DNA of 64,000 bases from Eretmocerus hayati (Eukaryota > Arthropoda > Insecta > Hymenoptera > Aphelinidae). Of the stretch, positions 1 to 12,800 are shown in pieces. The DNA lies in contig CM056742.1 in the NCBI GenBank assembly GCA_029851415.1, forward strand, positions 11,263,736 to 11,327,735. Direction: 5' to 3'. The position numbers and the translations under genes are program-made. The notes beneath the pieces were generated by a model. The model did not search any database, was not told the DNA's origin, and worked only from the letters and a program-made list of their open reading frames with translations. How positions within the stretch are numbered: position 1 is the first letter of the stretch; every line of letters starts with the position of its first letter.

Positions 1-138
1 AATAAGAGTATACCGTGATATATCTTAAAATGGTTCGAACCCAGATAATGAATGAATTCATGCAGTTGCTCGAACAAATTAGATTCAAACAAATTGTAAC
101 CAAATTCTGGTCCAGCGACGTTGCTCTTCATCCTTCAG

Positions 139-292
139 GGAGTCTGATGAAGAGGATTCAGCAAAAGAATACCGTCTCGATCATTTTCTCAACAATATCA
201 CCATCTCAGCTGGGACCACTAGAAATTATTTTGGATCAGGTGCGATGGTCCCAGAGACAAGAATGGAAAAAGCTCCAAAAAAATTTCCCTAA
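139..292 (+). CDS. possible 3'-terminal exon of an upstream gene
   Basis: A pyrimidine-rich acceptor (TTGCTCTTCATCCTTCAG) ends at 138. It is followed by an open frame that runs to a TAA at 290-292. The roughly 50 residues start acidic and serine-rich (SFRESDEEDSAKEYRLDHF) and end PKKFP. There is no start codon in this frame, so if real it would be the last coding exon of a gene lying left of the window. I do not recognise the protein. The evidence is the strong splice acceptor and the non-random composition only; another reading frame is also open across the same bases (15-392), which weakens the call. Confidence 0.3.
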
Positions 293-998
293 TAATCAGT
301 CGTATCACTCTTTACGCTTGGAAATCATGATTATATACCTAATTTTTTTACGATGCCGGATTTCCGTATCTGTTCGCCACTACACAATATGAGTGAAAAA
401 TTCTTTCTCGAGAAATGTTCGAAATTTACATGCAGATTATATGTATTGCCTGCCGAGGCGATTATCGTTTTTGCATGGTTGTTTTGAAATTTTTATTATT
501 CATACCTATATTAGATGACATGAAAATTGCGAACTAATTATTCCGCCCAGTTATCCCCGCGAGAATTTGAAACTGGAAAATAATCATCTTAATACGAAGT
601 CGTCGACATTTATATAGCAAAGTTCGTCGGCGGCATTAGAGTAAAGAGTGAAGAGAAGCGTGCGAATACTCATCACGCCTGGTGATGGATCGCGCGATGA
701 AATTAGCCCTCGTCACGGCGCTCAATCACGCTGACTCACTGTTTCTCATCATCCTCTCGTTATAGTATATATACAAAATCTCCACTATAGAAAACTTTTT
801 CAACCACTACCATCAAATCTCATCTGAATATCCCCCAATGAAATATAAAATTATTTTAAAAAATCGCAACACATCATAACTATTACCAACCTGCTGACGC
901 AATAAAAATTCCGTCTCCCTCAACTATAATTATTTACAAAACAAAAGTACACAAATAAACACTACATAATTGATTGTAAACTAAACTTTCACCCATTA
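293..998. other. gene-free flank upstream of the receptor gene
   Basis: AT-rich stretch with no convincing coding exon. A short ATG frame near 684 gives a hydrophobic peptide but has no usable splice donor. The segment may contain 3' UTR of the upstream gene, the promoter, or an intron leading to the first receptor exon. Confidence 0.4.
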
Positions 999-3900
999 AT
1001 GAATTTTTTCTCCCTCTGTTTACGTTTTTTAGCGGCGGCAGGTGCTCGACCGAGCAGCACATCATCATCGGGCAACGGTGGTAACGGAGGCAGTGGCAGC
1101 AATGGGGTGCCCTTCGTCAGCCTTGAAATTCGACCGAGGGGATCTGAGCTTGTACTGGCTCGAAAGGGCCTTACCCTCACCTGTTCTGGAGCAGGGCCAA
1201 ATGCTGAAATACAATGGATTCGAAACGGAGAATCCGCACCGCCTTGCGGACCCGCCAGATGCAAGATTTTGGAAAATGGGTCACTGAGGCTGTTCAAGGT
1301 ATTAACTTTTTATTTTATCATAAGAAAATGTTCTCAGTGCTCGGAAATAATTCGCTCTGGAACTTCTTAAGTTGATAAGAAGAAAGTGATCTCTTGTTTT
1401 TATCCGATGGATATATGAGCTTTCTGGTAATTTGCTTATTCAGACGTGACTTTTCGAGAAAATTCACTCAATGGTAATTGAAGTGTCTTTGTGAAGAATG
1501 TGGAATGGTAGGAAATTCCAAAACCTGGCCCTACACTAATTTAAAAAATTGATGATAGGTCATTTAATTTTTTTTCCGTAGAAGCTCGGACTTGGTCGTA
1601 CAAGAACCGTGAACTATGGCGGAAAGAGCTCTAATCTGACGGTAAAATGAATCTTGTAAATCATGATCTACTCGCGTGTAGCTATTTGGCACACATGGAA
1701 TTTCAATCTCTCTGAAAACACTAGATTTCTGCTTCTGGGATCTGATGGAAGTAATATTCAAAGATTTATATTTCGACGATATTTCTCAAATGCACCAACC
1801 TTGAATTGATAAGAATTTTTACCCGAAATCATCAATGGATATGTTGAAAATTCATCAACGACAAAAATTAAAATGCTCATTCTCAACAAAACTTTCTCAA
1901 AAAGAGTCCGAATAACTTATTCGACGCCTACTCGTGAGTCCATTCGTAACAACAAAACTATTTTCAACAGTCTGGCCTAGAAAAATGACTAATGAATGCC
2001 TTTTCCATAACTTTTTAGAAAGATGAATTTGTCTTTTTGACAAACCTGTGCGAGGAAATTCATATCTCTTAAATGTTTAAAACAGACCTATATGGAAGTA
2101 GTTTTTATGTAATTTTTTTCACGAGTAAATTGGAAAAATGAAATTATTTTCGTGGGGTGAGCCACGTGGTCACCACATGGGTTCAAATGTGAGTGAATCT
2201 CACTCGGTTATAACCAAAGATCAAATCAATGTTGAGATGCATGAAAAATTTTGAAGGTTGAAATAATTCTCACCCAATGTTGAGCTTGACCTTTGTGAGT
2301 AACTTGTTGCACCGAGCACCGCATGTTACTCCCGTACGATCAATCTTATTTAGAGCATTGCTTTCCGAGTTGCTTTCAAATACATTCTTGTGAACTCTTC
2401 TAAGTGTTCGGTTTTGTCTCAGAAAGAAATGGACGGATGAATGGATACAAGGAACTTGAGATTTCAAACTTTTTTTTCAAAAAGTCATTCAATGTCATGT
2501 ACACTGATACCCAAGAAGTAGCTTATAGTGACATCTCACTATTCACAGTACCTTAATTCCGTCTCGAAAAATTTTGGAAAAGTTGTCACACGAGCTCTCG
2601 AGTTTCCATATCCATATTAGGGTGTATAATTTTGTATAATACGGTCAAGATAATGAATGCCATAAAGAATTGATTTCTATAACCAACGAATTTTATTCAC
2701 GTAATGAATGATACACGTAATGAATCAAGTTTCTGCTGCAACCATCGCGAAAAATAGAAAATCCTTTTTCGTCTGAAGAGTAAGAAAGTAATTGCAGTAT
2801 ATAAAGGTCCAACCTATCGATTCTGAAAATAGTAAATGAACCAAAGATTTTTCACTGCTAATCTTGAAAAAATTTTCATTGCTGCACTACTACAGAGACC
2901 AAAGTTCATAAATCTTGAATTTTAGCGCTAAAACTTTGTTGTAAATAACAAAATTTTACCTTGATTTACCAGTGGTGATAACGACTGAACAGCGCTACCG
3001 AAGTTTCGTATCGCACACAAATGTGATGAATCGCAAGTACTAAAATTGAACCTTTTACGATAAAATCACGAACCATCACAAATCAATAAAAACGAATCTC
3101 CTAGTCATTCCTCATTCTCTAATCGTGCGGCCTTGATCAACCGTCCAAGTGTCATACCAAACAAGGAACAAGAAATATTTCATTCAACCAAAAGCTCTTC
3201 CGGTTTTTCCAATATTCCCATCCTACCCTTACACGGAAAAAAATAGTTTGTTGGATTCACAAAAGGTTTTGTGAAATTCACAAACCAAATCATTTCCGCA
3301 CAACAAACTAACTTTTGTTAGATTCACAAATGTGTTTGTGTTATTCACAAATAATCCGGTCTCGCTCTGACGACAACAAACTGACTATTTGTTGGAATTC
3401 ATTAGCCCAACAAATAGGTGTTTTGAAGTGATTTGAGGAAATTTTGATAAAATGGGAAAATGCCGGAATAGGTGACAATCCACCTATTTTACCTTAATTA
3501 AAAAATACAAAATTTTAGAGAATAACAAGAACGTAACTGGATTATCGTGCGTACGTTCGTACATTTGCAGAGATTCGATTCATTGAGAAGAGTATTGGGC
3601 TGATCGTGAATATATCAGAACTATCCAATGATGATCATTGATAGTTGTAAATCGATCATCCTGGATTATGTGAGATACATTTGGTTAAGATTTTATATAC
3701 ATTTTTTAAAGACGCCTGAGAGCTACAATCCATTTTTAGAGGACGAATGAGCAAAGTCAATATGTTTTAAAGAACAACATTTATTCTCACAATTTTCCAG
3801 GAACAACGCATTAGCTATTATACTAAAATAATATTTCATAAATCACTTACATAGCTACTTTGTACGCAATATAAAAACATCCATTTGGCATCGTGTGCGT

Positions 3901-6900
3901 GATTGCAGGAATTAAAGAAAATAAATCACGAAACTCGGCAAGCGCGCGCGTCGAGAACTGGCGCGATCGCGATTCTCAAAAGTCGGATCGTCTGCAGAGT
4001 ATGCTTGTCGATAACTTAGGCATCTAACAAAATAGCCATTTGTTGGGCCAACAAAGCTCGCGTTTGTTAGCCTAACAAATATGTCATTTGTTCTATTCAC
4101 AAATTCATTTGTGAATATCACAAACACTGAAGTCAACAAACGGGCGTTTGTGAATCCAACAAACTATTTTTTTCCGTGTACCAATCCTACCATATAACTC
4201 TTACTCATCTTTTAGCGATCAAATGAGTAGATAAGATATCACAGAACCATCTATCGCCAATCGATTCTCCCACATCACCCAATTATACATACATATTTTT
4301 ATCGTTCACAAAATCCAGGAAGTAATGAAACAGAAAAAAAATAGGATGTAATATCCAGAACCAACCTCCTTCTATCCACCGTTTCTCATATACACACCAC
4401 ATTCTTGTGTTACAGAGGAAGAATTCGATAGTGCAGAAACGTAAGGGGAGAGAAGAGAATATCACATTGAGCAGCAGCAGCAGCAGCAGCAGCAAAAGCA
4501 ATAGCATCATCGGTAACAGCTTAAAATCATCGCACATTCGAGAAGAGAGGAACGAGTACCGTTGCATAGCTCGTACTTCCTATGGAGCTTCACTTCGATC
4601 AGCTCCGACAAACATTCTATACGCCGGTAAATTTTCAGTCTATATCATACATACACACTTACATAGAAACAGCCACGATTGTATTCAATCTCTTGAAAAG
4701 AGAAACATGAATCTCTGTACAGTAGATATGAAAGAAAGAAAGAGAGAGAGAGAGAGAGCGATAGAGTTTATAGATGTATGTTATAACCGTTATTTTCCCC
4801 CTTTTGCAGAACTTTCCCATGCATTCAGAGAATCGCCTGAAGACTCAACTGTACTAGAGGGACAAGTATCTAGATTATCTTGCTCAATCGACAGTGTACC
4901 CTCCCCTGCAAACATTACCTGGATTCACAATGGAGAAACTATATCTGATAGTGATACAAAGTGAGCTGTTACCGATGATCGACACCCCTTGCTTATTCTT
5001 TTATTGATTTTTGCTATATTAAAAACCCATATTTCTGATGTTCTCAGAATCGTTAGATTTTCCATATTTTTTGAGGGATAGGAAATTAAAAATTTCCTAT
5101 CCATTTTTCCATTATTCTAATAGACTCGAACCGCACAATCTCAATCAAATTATTCAAAATGTCACGCGTGAAACTCGGAGAAATATTTTGAAGCTTCAGG
5201 AATGCTTACTTTGCCCTAGATTTGCATATCAATACTATATGTGCTTGAAATTAATTAAATCAAGATCATTAATGATGATGAATTTTTTTGCAGATATTTT
5301 ATACTGCCCGGTGTTTTATACATCAACGCAACCAAACTGCCACATGCTGGATCCTACAGGTGTGTTGAAATAACCTTTCTCTATCAATACTTCCTCAAAT
5401 TTTGGCCAACTATGAGCAACTAATTCATATTTTTTTTCAGATGCCTAGCTGACAATGCATTTATAAACGCAACTAAAAAGAGCAAAGAGGCTAAACTGAC
5501 TGTAATTCCACGGCATGAAAATGAGAAGAAGCTTCACAGTTCTTTTTCACTTTTTCCGCAAGCTTCGCACAGCTATTCCCTGCGTCACGGCTCGAATCTG
5601 CGCCTCGCTTGTGCAGCTTCCGGTTACCCGACACCCATGACTTCGTGGAGTTTTATTCCGCAAACCGATGGTACATATAACTGTTCTCGTATTCTTCTAT
5701 TTTTTACATTTTATCGCATCAACTATCTCTTAAGTATAAGAGATAAGCAAGATTTGCTGGAGTCCCATGAGAACCTTCTTCGATTTCATACTTCTTGGTG
5801 TATTTTGAAACTTTCCTGTTTGCTTCTGGAGATAACAGAGTTTTTGTATGAAATGTGTATTTTGAAAACTTCTTAGCCTTCAAAGCTGATTTTAGACTGA
5901 TCGTTGGTTTGTTTGAATAAAGTTTCGCAAGTGATTTTCGGTAAATTAGCTGATAATGAATGTAGCCCAGTCATTGCAGCTTTTACCAGGTATAAGAGCT
6001 TTTTAATTCTACAAGCTAAAGATAAGACTAATTGTAGTATTTTTTGCCAACTAGAATCAAAAGACGTTGCTCTCCGGATGTTAAGACTCCAAAGCCTCAA
6101 TTATCTTTGTAAATACGTGACTAAACGATTCCACAAACTTGCGGGGTTTTTGATCCCCCGAATCTTTTTTTATTTTAGTTTGGCAAATAACGAGCTACTT
6201 CACCTCCATATTATTTGATTTCAGATTTCGTAACAGTTCGGCGTGAAGTTCCTCTAAATACAAGCTTTGGCTTGACAATCTTGGATCTAAGGAATTTGAA
6301 TGCTTCGGATACAGGTACTTATTTATGTTCCATGAAAGACACTGCCAGAAAGACCATTGAGACACAGGTTAGTTTATCGAAATTTTCCATGTTATTCTCT
6401 TCTTTGTACTAAAATTTCTATCTCATCAACATGACATCTCTTCCAGAATGTAACCTTACAAGTGCTGATACCACCCACCTTAATAAAGAAACCAACGAAT
6501 CAAGTATGTCCAAACGGTAGGACAGCTCGTTTCGAATGTCAAGCTCAAGGATTTCCGACACCACGAATTTACTGGCTGAGCAACTCTACGGATATTCCTA
6601 TCGGTGGTAAGAAGCCTTAAAACTACGCCTACAACAATCACTCGAGTTACGGGTCTGCAATTGCGCCAACAAGCTTTACAGATCTTTATTGTTATATCTT
6701 GGTTGTGCAAAATTTACACAGCGTGTATGACAATTACACATTTAATGGTTTTTATTTTTGGAGAAATTGCGATCGTGACGAGTTTCAAGGTTTCAACAAA
6801 TACAAAAGTATTTTTATTGCACGTTTTTTTGCAGTTAACTTTCATCCACCTAGGCTTTGTTTGCGTCAGATTCAATTCTCATGTTCAATGTTCAGGTCTC

Positions 6901-9836
6901 GGACCTTTTAAATCGTATACTTCATTCTAGTACAACGATTGAATGGCTCCATAACTACATCTTATCATGAATTCCAGGTCGAAGAAGTCGGTACGACAAG
7001 GAATCGAACAAGGTGGAATTGGCGATCTCAGCGACAGTTCCATCGGATTCAGGGATGTATCAGTGCGTAGCAGTCAATGCTGCCGGAGAAGTTTGGGCCG
7101 CTGGACGGCTTCAAGTCAACTCATCTCGCCACAGTCCTGCTGCACCTACATCTCTCAAATGTGAAGCTCGATCGCCTGTTAGAATGTTCGTCTCTTGGGA
7201 ACCACCAAAGTTTCTTCCTTTTACAAATATCACTGCCTACACCGTTCACTATAAGCCTGTTGACGGTGGTAAAGAGGAGGTATCACCTCCCGAGCCTGGA
7301 AATTCCACATCTGTCGAAGTTACAAAACTTTTGGAACCATTTACAAACTATACTTTTTACGTGCGATTGTGGAATAATCATGGCGCCAGCGATCAATCAT
7401 CAATCATTACTTGTACAACTCACGAGAGTGTTCCGAAAACTGCTCCAAAGATCTCTGTTAGTGTTATCAGTAGCTCAAAACTCAATATAACATGGAAACC
7501 TCTTGAAAAAAAAGAAGCGCAAGGAATTGTTACTGAATACAAGCTCGAGTGGCGATTGTTTCAGCATCCATCTTTTTGGGTTCGAAATTTGCCTGCCAAC
7601 GTTGAATCGTACATTCTGTCAGATCTAACTCCTGGTGAACGTTACGATGTCCGTGTTCTTGCTAGAACGAAGCAGGGTTGGCCTACTGTCAGTGAATCAC
7701 AGCTGGGATGGAGTTCAGTGACGATGCCATCATCGAATGATTTTACTCAGGCAGAGATATCAATATTCAACTCCACCGCTTTGAAAGTCAAGTGGGACGT
7801 GAAAACAAATTCAATCATTCAATTTACCTCTTGGAAACTCTTTTGCAAAACTCAAGATGAGACGACAGTCATTTCTGTCAACTTAACGAAGAATTCCACA
7901 GAATACGTGTTCACGAATTTGGAACCAGATTTATCGTACTCAATTGAGTTGTGTGCATTGAATCTCTTAGAAAAAGTACATTGCATTACAAAACGTGCAG
8001 ACTTGAAGAAAATATTCACAAGTGATGCACCCACGGCATTGGAAGCGATTCCGCTATCCTCGTCGTCTATAAGTTTGACATGGTTGTCAGGAAAATTAAA
8101 TGAAACCAATTCATTCGAAGTTTGTTATCGACCTGTCCTCGAAATGAATGATTCGTCAGTATGCGGCATAGTTAACACCACAAAAATCATCATAACTAAT
8201 CTAAAACCGTTCATGCTCTACCAATTCAAAGTTCGAACTTTGTACAATGAAACATATGGAAGTCCTTACAGTGAGCTGATAGAATGCTACACTAAAGAAG
8301 ATATCCCAGGAAGAGTTCAGGACATCGAGTGGTTCTTGATAAATAGCACTAAAGTGATGGTTGCGTGGAAAGAACCGAACAATATTAATGGTGTAATTCA
8401 GAGTTACTATGTTGCATACTCAACTGATAAACATGGGCCAAAATCAACTTGGAACAACATAACCGTTTTCGGAAATAGAACTTCAACAAATCTTCCGGAT
8501 TTAATACCTGGCAAAAGATACTTTGTCATAGTACAAGCGGCAACAAAAGCTGGATTTGGCAGTCCTTCTGAGCCAATAATTATTGTAACCGAAGGAAACT
8601 CGATTGAGACGTCTAGTTCGCTGGATGAACATGAATCTCTTCCAAAAGTCGGAGACGATAGAAAGCTCGGTGAGGATTATTTCTAATCGATTTATTAGCA
8701 TAAAATCATGGATTCGAACTATCGACACGTCATTGTTTCTTTTCAAATTTCAGGAGTAATATTGGGAATAGTCATCAGTACCTGTTGCATCGCCTTATGC
8801 CTTTGCAGTATGTACTGTAGACGAAAATACGAAAGCCTGAGATCTTTACGTGAGAGTGCACAACCCTTCAAAAGTCGAGTAATCGTAAGGAATGGGAATG
8901 GATGTTGCATCGATCGTTCTTCAACATCCGTCAATCCACCTATGCCAACTACGAACGAGCTTGAGTTGGCGGTACTCTGCCCTTACACTCCAACTTCAGA
9001 CAATCAGTCTTGTGATGCAAAGGTAAGAATATTCATGTCATAAACATTTTGAATAGTTTTCTTTACCTCAAGCTATTGTTTTAATAATCTCCAGGGTATA
9101 CATGCAAACGGAGTCCTCGAGTCTGGTGCAAAAGAACCTCTTCTCACGCATTGGGGCATGAATGGGATCAAAAAAGATGTTCATATTACTGAAAATCCAG
9201 AGGTATGAAATACTATCTCATTATTAATCTTCTTTTGCTTCTTGCTGATCTTTGTGAGATAACGTTTTGCCACCTTGAAAAACGATAATTCCATAACATA
9301 ATTCTTGATGCTTTAGGATTTGTAGCCCCATCGATTGATTGTGAAATTATCTATTCAACCTTATTGAATTCCTGTATATGTGTTTATTCAATCGTGTTAT
9401 TCTCATTCTTATAGTGTAGATGAGTAAGGCTAAGGCTAGAGTCCATTTTGTAACATCATTACTTGAACTTGATTTTTTCAAATCATTCCTGCGAATGATA
9501 GAAGAATCTACCATTCTAATTAAAACTTGATTTTGATGACCGAAAAAGCATACAGTCAATCGGTCAACTTGAGGTGAAGATGTTATACATTTATTCTATG
9601 AATTTCAGTACAAGACACGAGAGTGTGACACCTTTGAATCATCAATGAAACAACTGCATCAAGATATGTCAGACATGAATAGCACACAACTAACCACCAT
9701 CAACTGTGATTTAAGTGTCAGCAATGAAAGCTTGAACAATAATCTTGGTTGCTGTACCGTAGCTGACCAGGGTAATGAATTGATGTCTCAGAAAAGTGTT
9801 CCTCCCATTGTGCCCATACTAGAGCCCAATGGTTGA
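999..9836 (+). CDS. protogenin-like receptor (4 Ig + 5 FN3 + TM)
   Basis: Single-pass cell-surface receptor of the DCC/neogenin/protogenin superfamily, which acts in adhesion and guidance. Exons: 999 (or acceptor at 1033)-1298, 4416-4626, 4810-4960, 5294-5359, 5441-5670, 6225-6367, 6447-6606, 6978-8669, 8754-9022, 9095-9202, 9609-9836; phases agree, giving about 1185 aa. Four Ig domains are visible as Cys/Trp/Cys sets (for example LTCSGAG and EYRCIARTSYG; FECQAQGFPTP and YQCVAVNAAGE). Five FN3 domains follow, all in the 1692-bp exon, then a transmembrane helix (GVILGIVISTCCIALCLC, about residues 985-1005) and a cytoplasmic tail of about 180 residues. Four Ig plus five FN3 matches protogenin; DCC and frazzled have six FN3. 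The start is uncertain. ATG 999 gives a plausible signal peptide, but a strong acceptor ends at 1032, so the true first exon may lie upstream. Confidence 0.72.
3230..4180. mobile_element. non-autonomous TIR element (MITE-like) in receptor intron 1
   Basis: The two ends are inverted repeats that begin CACGGAAAAAAATAGTTTGT and run about 33 bp with near-perfect identity. TA dinucleotides at 3230-3231 and 4179-4180 fit a TA target duplication as made by Tc1/mariner-type transposases. Subterminal sequence on both sides is full of short TTTGTT/ACAAA hairpins. There is no transposase frame inside. It lies wholly within the 3.1 kb intron 1299-4415. Confidence 0.7.
4470..4493 (+). repeat. (AGC)8 trinucleotide repeat coding for poly-Ser
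   Basis: Eight uninterrupted AGC codons inside the second coding exon of the receptor gene, giving eight serines (about residues 119-126) between the two conserved cysteines of Ig domain 1. Confidence 0.9.
4741..4758 (+). repeat. (AG)9 microsatellite
   Basis: Perfect AG dinucleotide run in the intron between receptor exons 4416-4626 and 4810-4960, next to an AAAG-rich stretch. Confidence 0.9.
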
Positions 9837-12800
9837 GGTCCAAATGAACTATTCCTGCAGAAAAACATGAAGTTCCTGAAAGCAGGAGAATTGTAGCTTC
9901 ACCGGTAATGGAGTTCTAGCATTAGAAAACTGATCTGATGTAATTGAACGACCATGCCCGTGATATTCTACCTGACCTCTAAGAAAGAAAACGATAAGGA
10001 TACAAATCACATGACCTTTGCGGCGCCTCGAATAATATTCAAAGAGAATCTAAGTAAGTACTTTTGTAAGAATTTTTAAAATTAAGAGTTAGGATGACTG
10101 TTCCAATTTTTATTCATTCGTTGTAAGGGTTTCATTTCGAAAAAGTGTTGCTTCGAAAATTTGAGCTACTTTTTATCCCGGAAAGCATGTACTCGATCTT
10201 TCAGAGTTCCCCTTCAGTGTCAAGGTCTATTTTGAGAAGCAATGCGTAATCAATTCTTGCAGCATATCTCTGTTGGTTCTACAACCTATCGATAAACAAA
10301 TGATGATACCGGAATAGATGCACACACGATTCTCGAACTGTGCAAATTGTTGACTTGACCCAGGCTTATATCTCGATGTTTCGGTGAATCTCAGCGGGCT
10401 TTTTTTATCAGACAAAGTGTTCGTATTACATACGTACTATGAGAAAATAGTAAATTCTTGCAATCACGAGAAGAGTTAACGCAACAGTCACAAAGTACGA
10501 TCCGAGTCAATACTATATTGAGGTTTCATCGAACTACCAGAGCCTTGAGTCCGAATATTGGTCTCGTTTGAACGTAATATCAATTGGTACTGATGTTGAG
10601 GATTACCCAAATCTAAATAGGACTCGCTACATACGGGGATCAAAATCGCATATTCGTACACAGAAACATATTTTTCTCTTTGGAGAAAATATTGCCGGTG
10701 TAATATACTTCTAATTTTTTTTAAATTCAATTTTCATTTCCATTCCTCGTATGATCCCTAGTTTCAGAGGCCGTACTTTCGAATATGTGAGTTCACGAGG
10801 TACTCTAAAAAAATTTATTTTGCTCGGTTGCTATCATGATATCGCTCTCAAAGTACCCTCACTAATTTCTATCCCCGAGTCTAAATTTTTCCCCAAATTT
10901 TAACAACTGTGCGATGCATTAACGTGACAACAATAACTTCAAATTTTTCACTCTGTAAGCTGAGACTGGCGTGATTTCTTATCCGAGTCCAGCAACCGTC
11001 AAAGTTAAATAGGAATTGATTATAAATTTTTTAAATAGATGTCATTTGAATCTTATTTTTACGACTATTTTGAAGGATGACGTGCGCGTACATCACTTGT
11101 CTTGAATAATGGAATCTGACCATCCTTTTCTTAGATATCATCTTCTATTTCGAGTCGTTCATTAGATGCGTACTTTTTTAAACATATGAGTGCACTGGAA
11201 TAAGAGGCCAGTCGTTTTTGGCTTTCTTATTTTGCAAATGAGCTGTCTAACTTTTGGGGTAAGATTATTGAAGGAATCGAGCATTTAAAATTTTTATTTC
11301 TCTGTATGTCTTATAGCTATAAGGGACGAATGAAGAGAAAATAGTGATAACTTTTCCACACATACACACATAAACATACATACCGTACTGGTGCATGTTA
11401 CCATGACAGAAGAATATAACCATTGGAGTACCTGATAGAATAAGTGAGACATATGCACATTAATGTTGAATTCCGTATTCGTTTTTTTATTTGTCCCATA
11501 GTTAGAATACAAAAGAAGTCTAAGTACAGAACCAAAACCGACTATTTTGAATCGAGAAGGCAAGTGAACATACAGTTGTAAATGCCTTGAAGGATCACGA
11601 TAAAATCAATTTGGCTCTGATTCTTGATTGATTATTGGAAAATCGTGGCTCATGAGTATTTTTCAAAGATGTACAAAATCAAAAAAGTTATACATACATC
11701 AGTAAAAATTCAGCAAATCATTCCTAAAGAACATGAATTTCTGAGCTCATTAATGTTTTGCATATAAGTTTTTTTGGATCGAAGTGACCCAAATATTGTG
11801 TCATCGTCAAAGCTGCTTCGACGAGAATGAAATGTTGTAATAAATTCATCCGATCTCATCTGTAGATTGCGATCGACCTCGTTGAGTAATACTTTCAACA
11901 AATTTTTCATAGCGTGAAACTTCATTGAAAATTAATACACACGATCGTTTTTCTTTCGGAAAATTCTGACGTAATGATCACGAATCAACGCTCAAATGCC
12001 TCCTAACTCGACCAGTGGTGTAAAATTTAATTTCAGATTCTTGGTTCCTCCAGTCATACCATTCATCCATATTGATTTTCCACCATAAATAAAAGACGAA
12101 AAAATATCTCACACAGGTATCATTCAACAAAAGTAACATGTACCTGATGAAACATGTACAAGAATATCGAATGACAGTGAAATTTTTTCGAGCTCGGAAG
12201 TTCTATTGAAATGATTATGTGATTTAATCTTATAGAGGAGCTCTGTCAGATGTTGAATCCTTGTATGAGTCAGTCTAAAACCATCATCAAGTCTTCAAAC
12301 TATTTTATACAAATGTATTAGTAATCAACTAAGAATCAGTAGTGAGAATTGACTTTTAATTTCACTCGTTTTTGTAAAATATATTTGGAAATCGTGTAGA
12401 GGATATTGACTATGGACTCTTGATCATTCAAGGCACTTCTAAGTATTTCATATTTTTGAACAAGAACTACTTCCAATTTTCATCTTTGGTAATCAAAACT
12501 TTTTAAGAAACAGAATAGGTACAAAACTGAAAAATTGGAAGAAGTGAGTTTTGAGAATATAGTTTTGAAAAGTGTGATTGTGGTTTGTAAATATGTGATG
12601 GAAATAAAATTTGTGTGTGGTCGCCGTGCTGCTTGACATTTAATGCGTTACGCTATCTATAAGAACAAAAATAAATTCCAGCTGTTATCTGCTCCAAGAA
12701 TGGCTTGAAAAAACTTGTAATATATTTGCTAATTGAAAAACACTGAGTACAAAGCAATAATCTTAGGAATGCTCATGCATGAGGAACATTGAATAATCAC

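Noticed and set aside
15..392. 125-codon ATG frame at the window start
   Set aside because: It overlaps the better supported exon-like frame at 139-292, has no domain character, and its residues look random.
10488..10730. Minus-strand 80-codon frame with protein-like composition
   Set aside because: It has no splice partners, no recognisable motif, and lies in the probable 3' UTR of the receptor gene.
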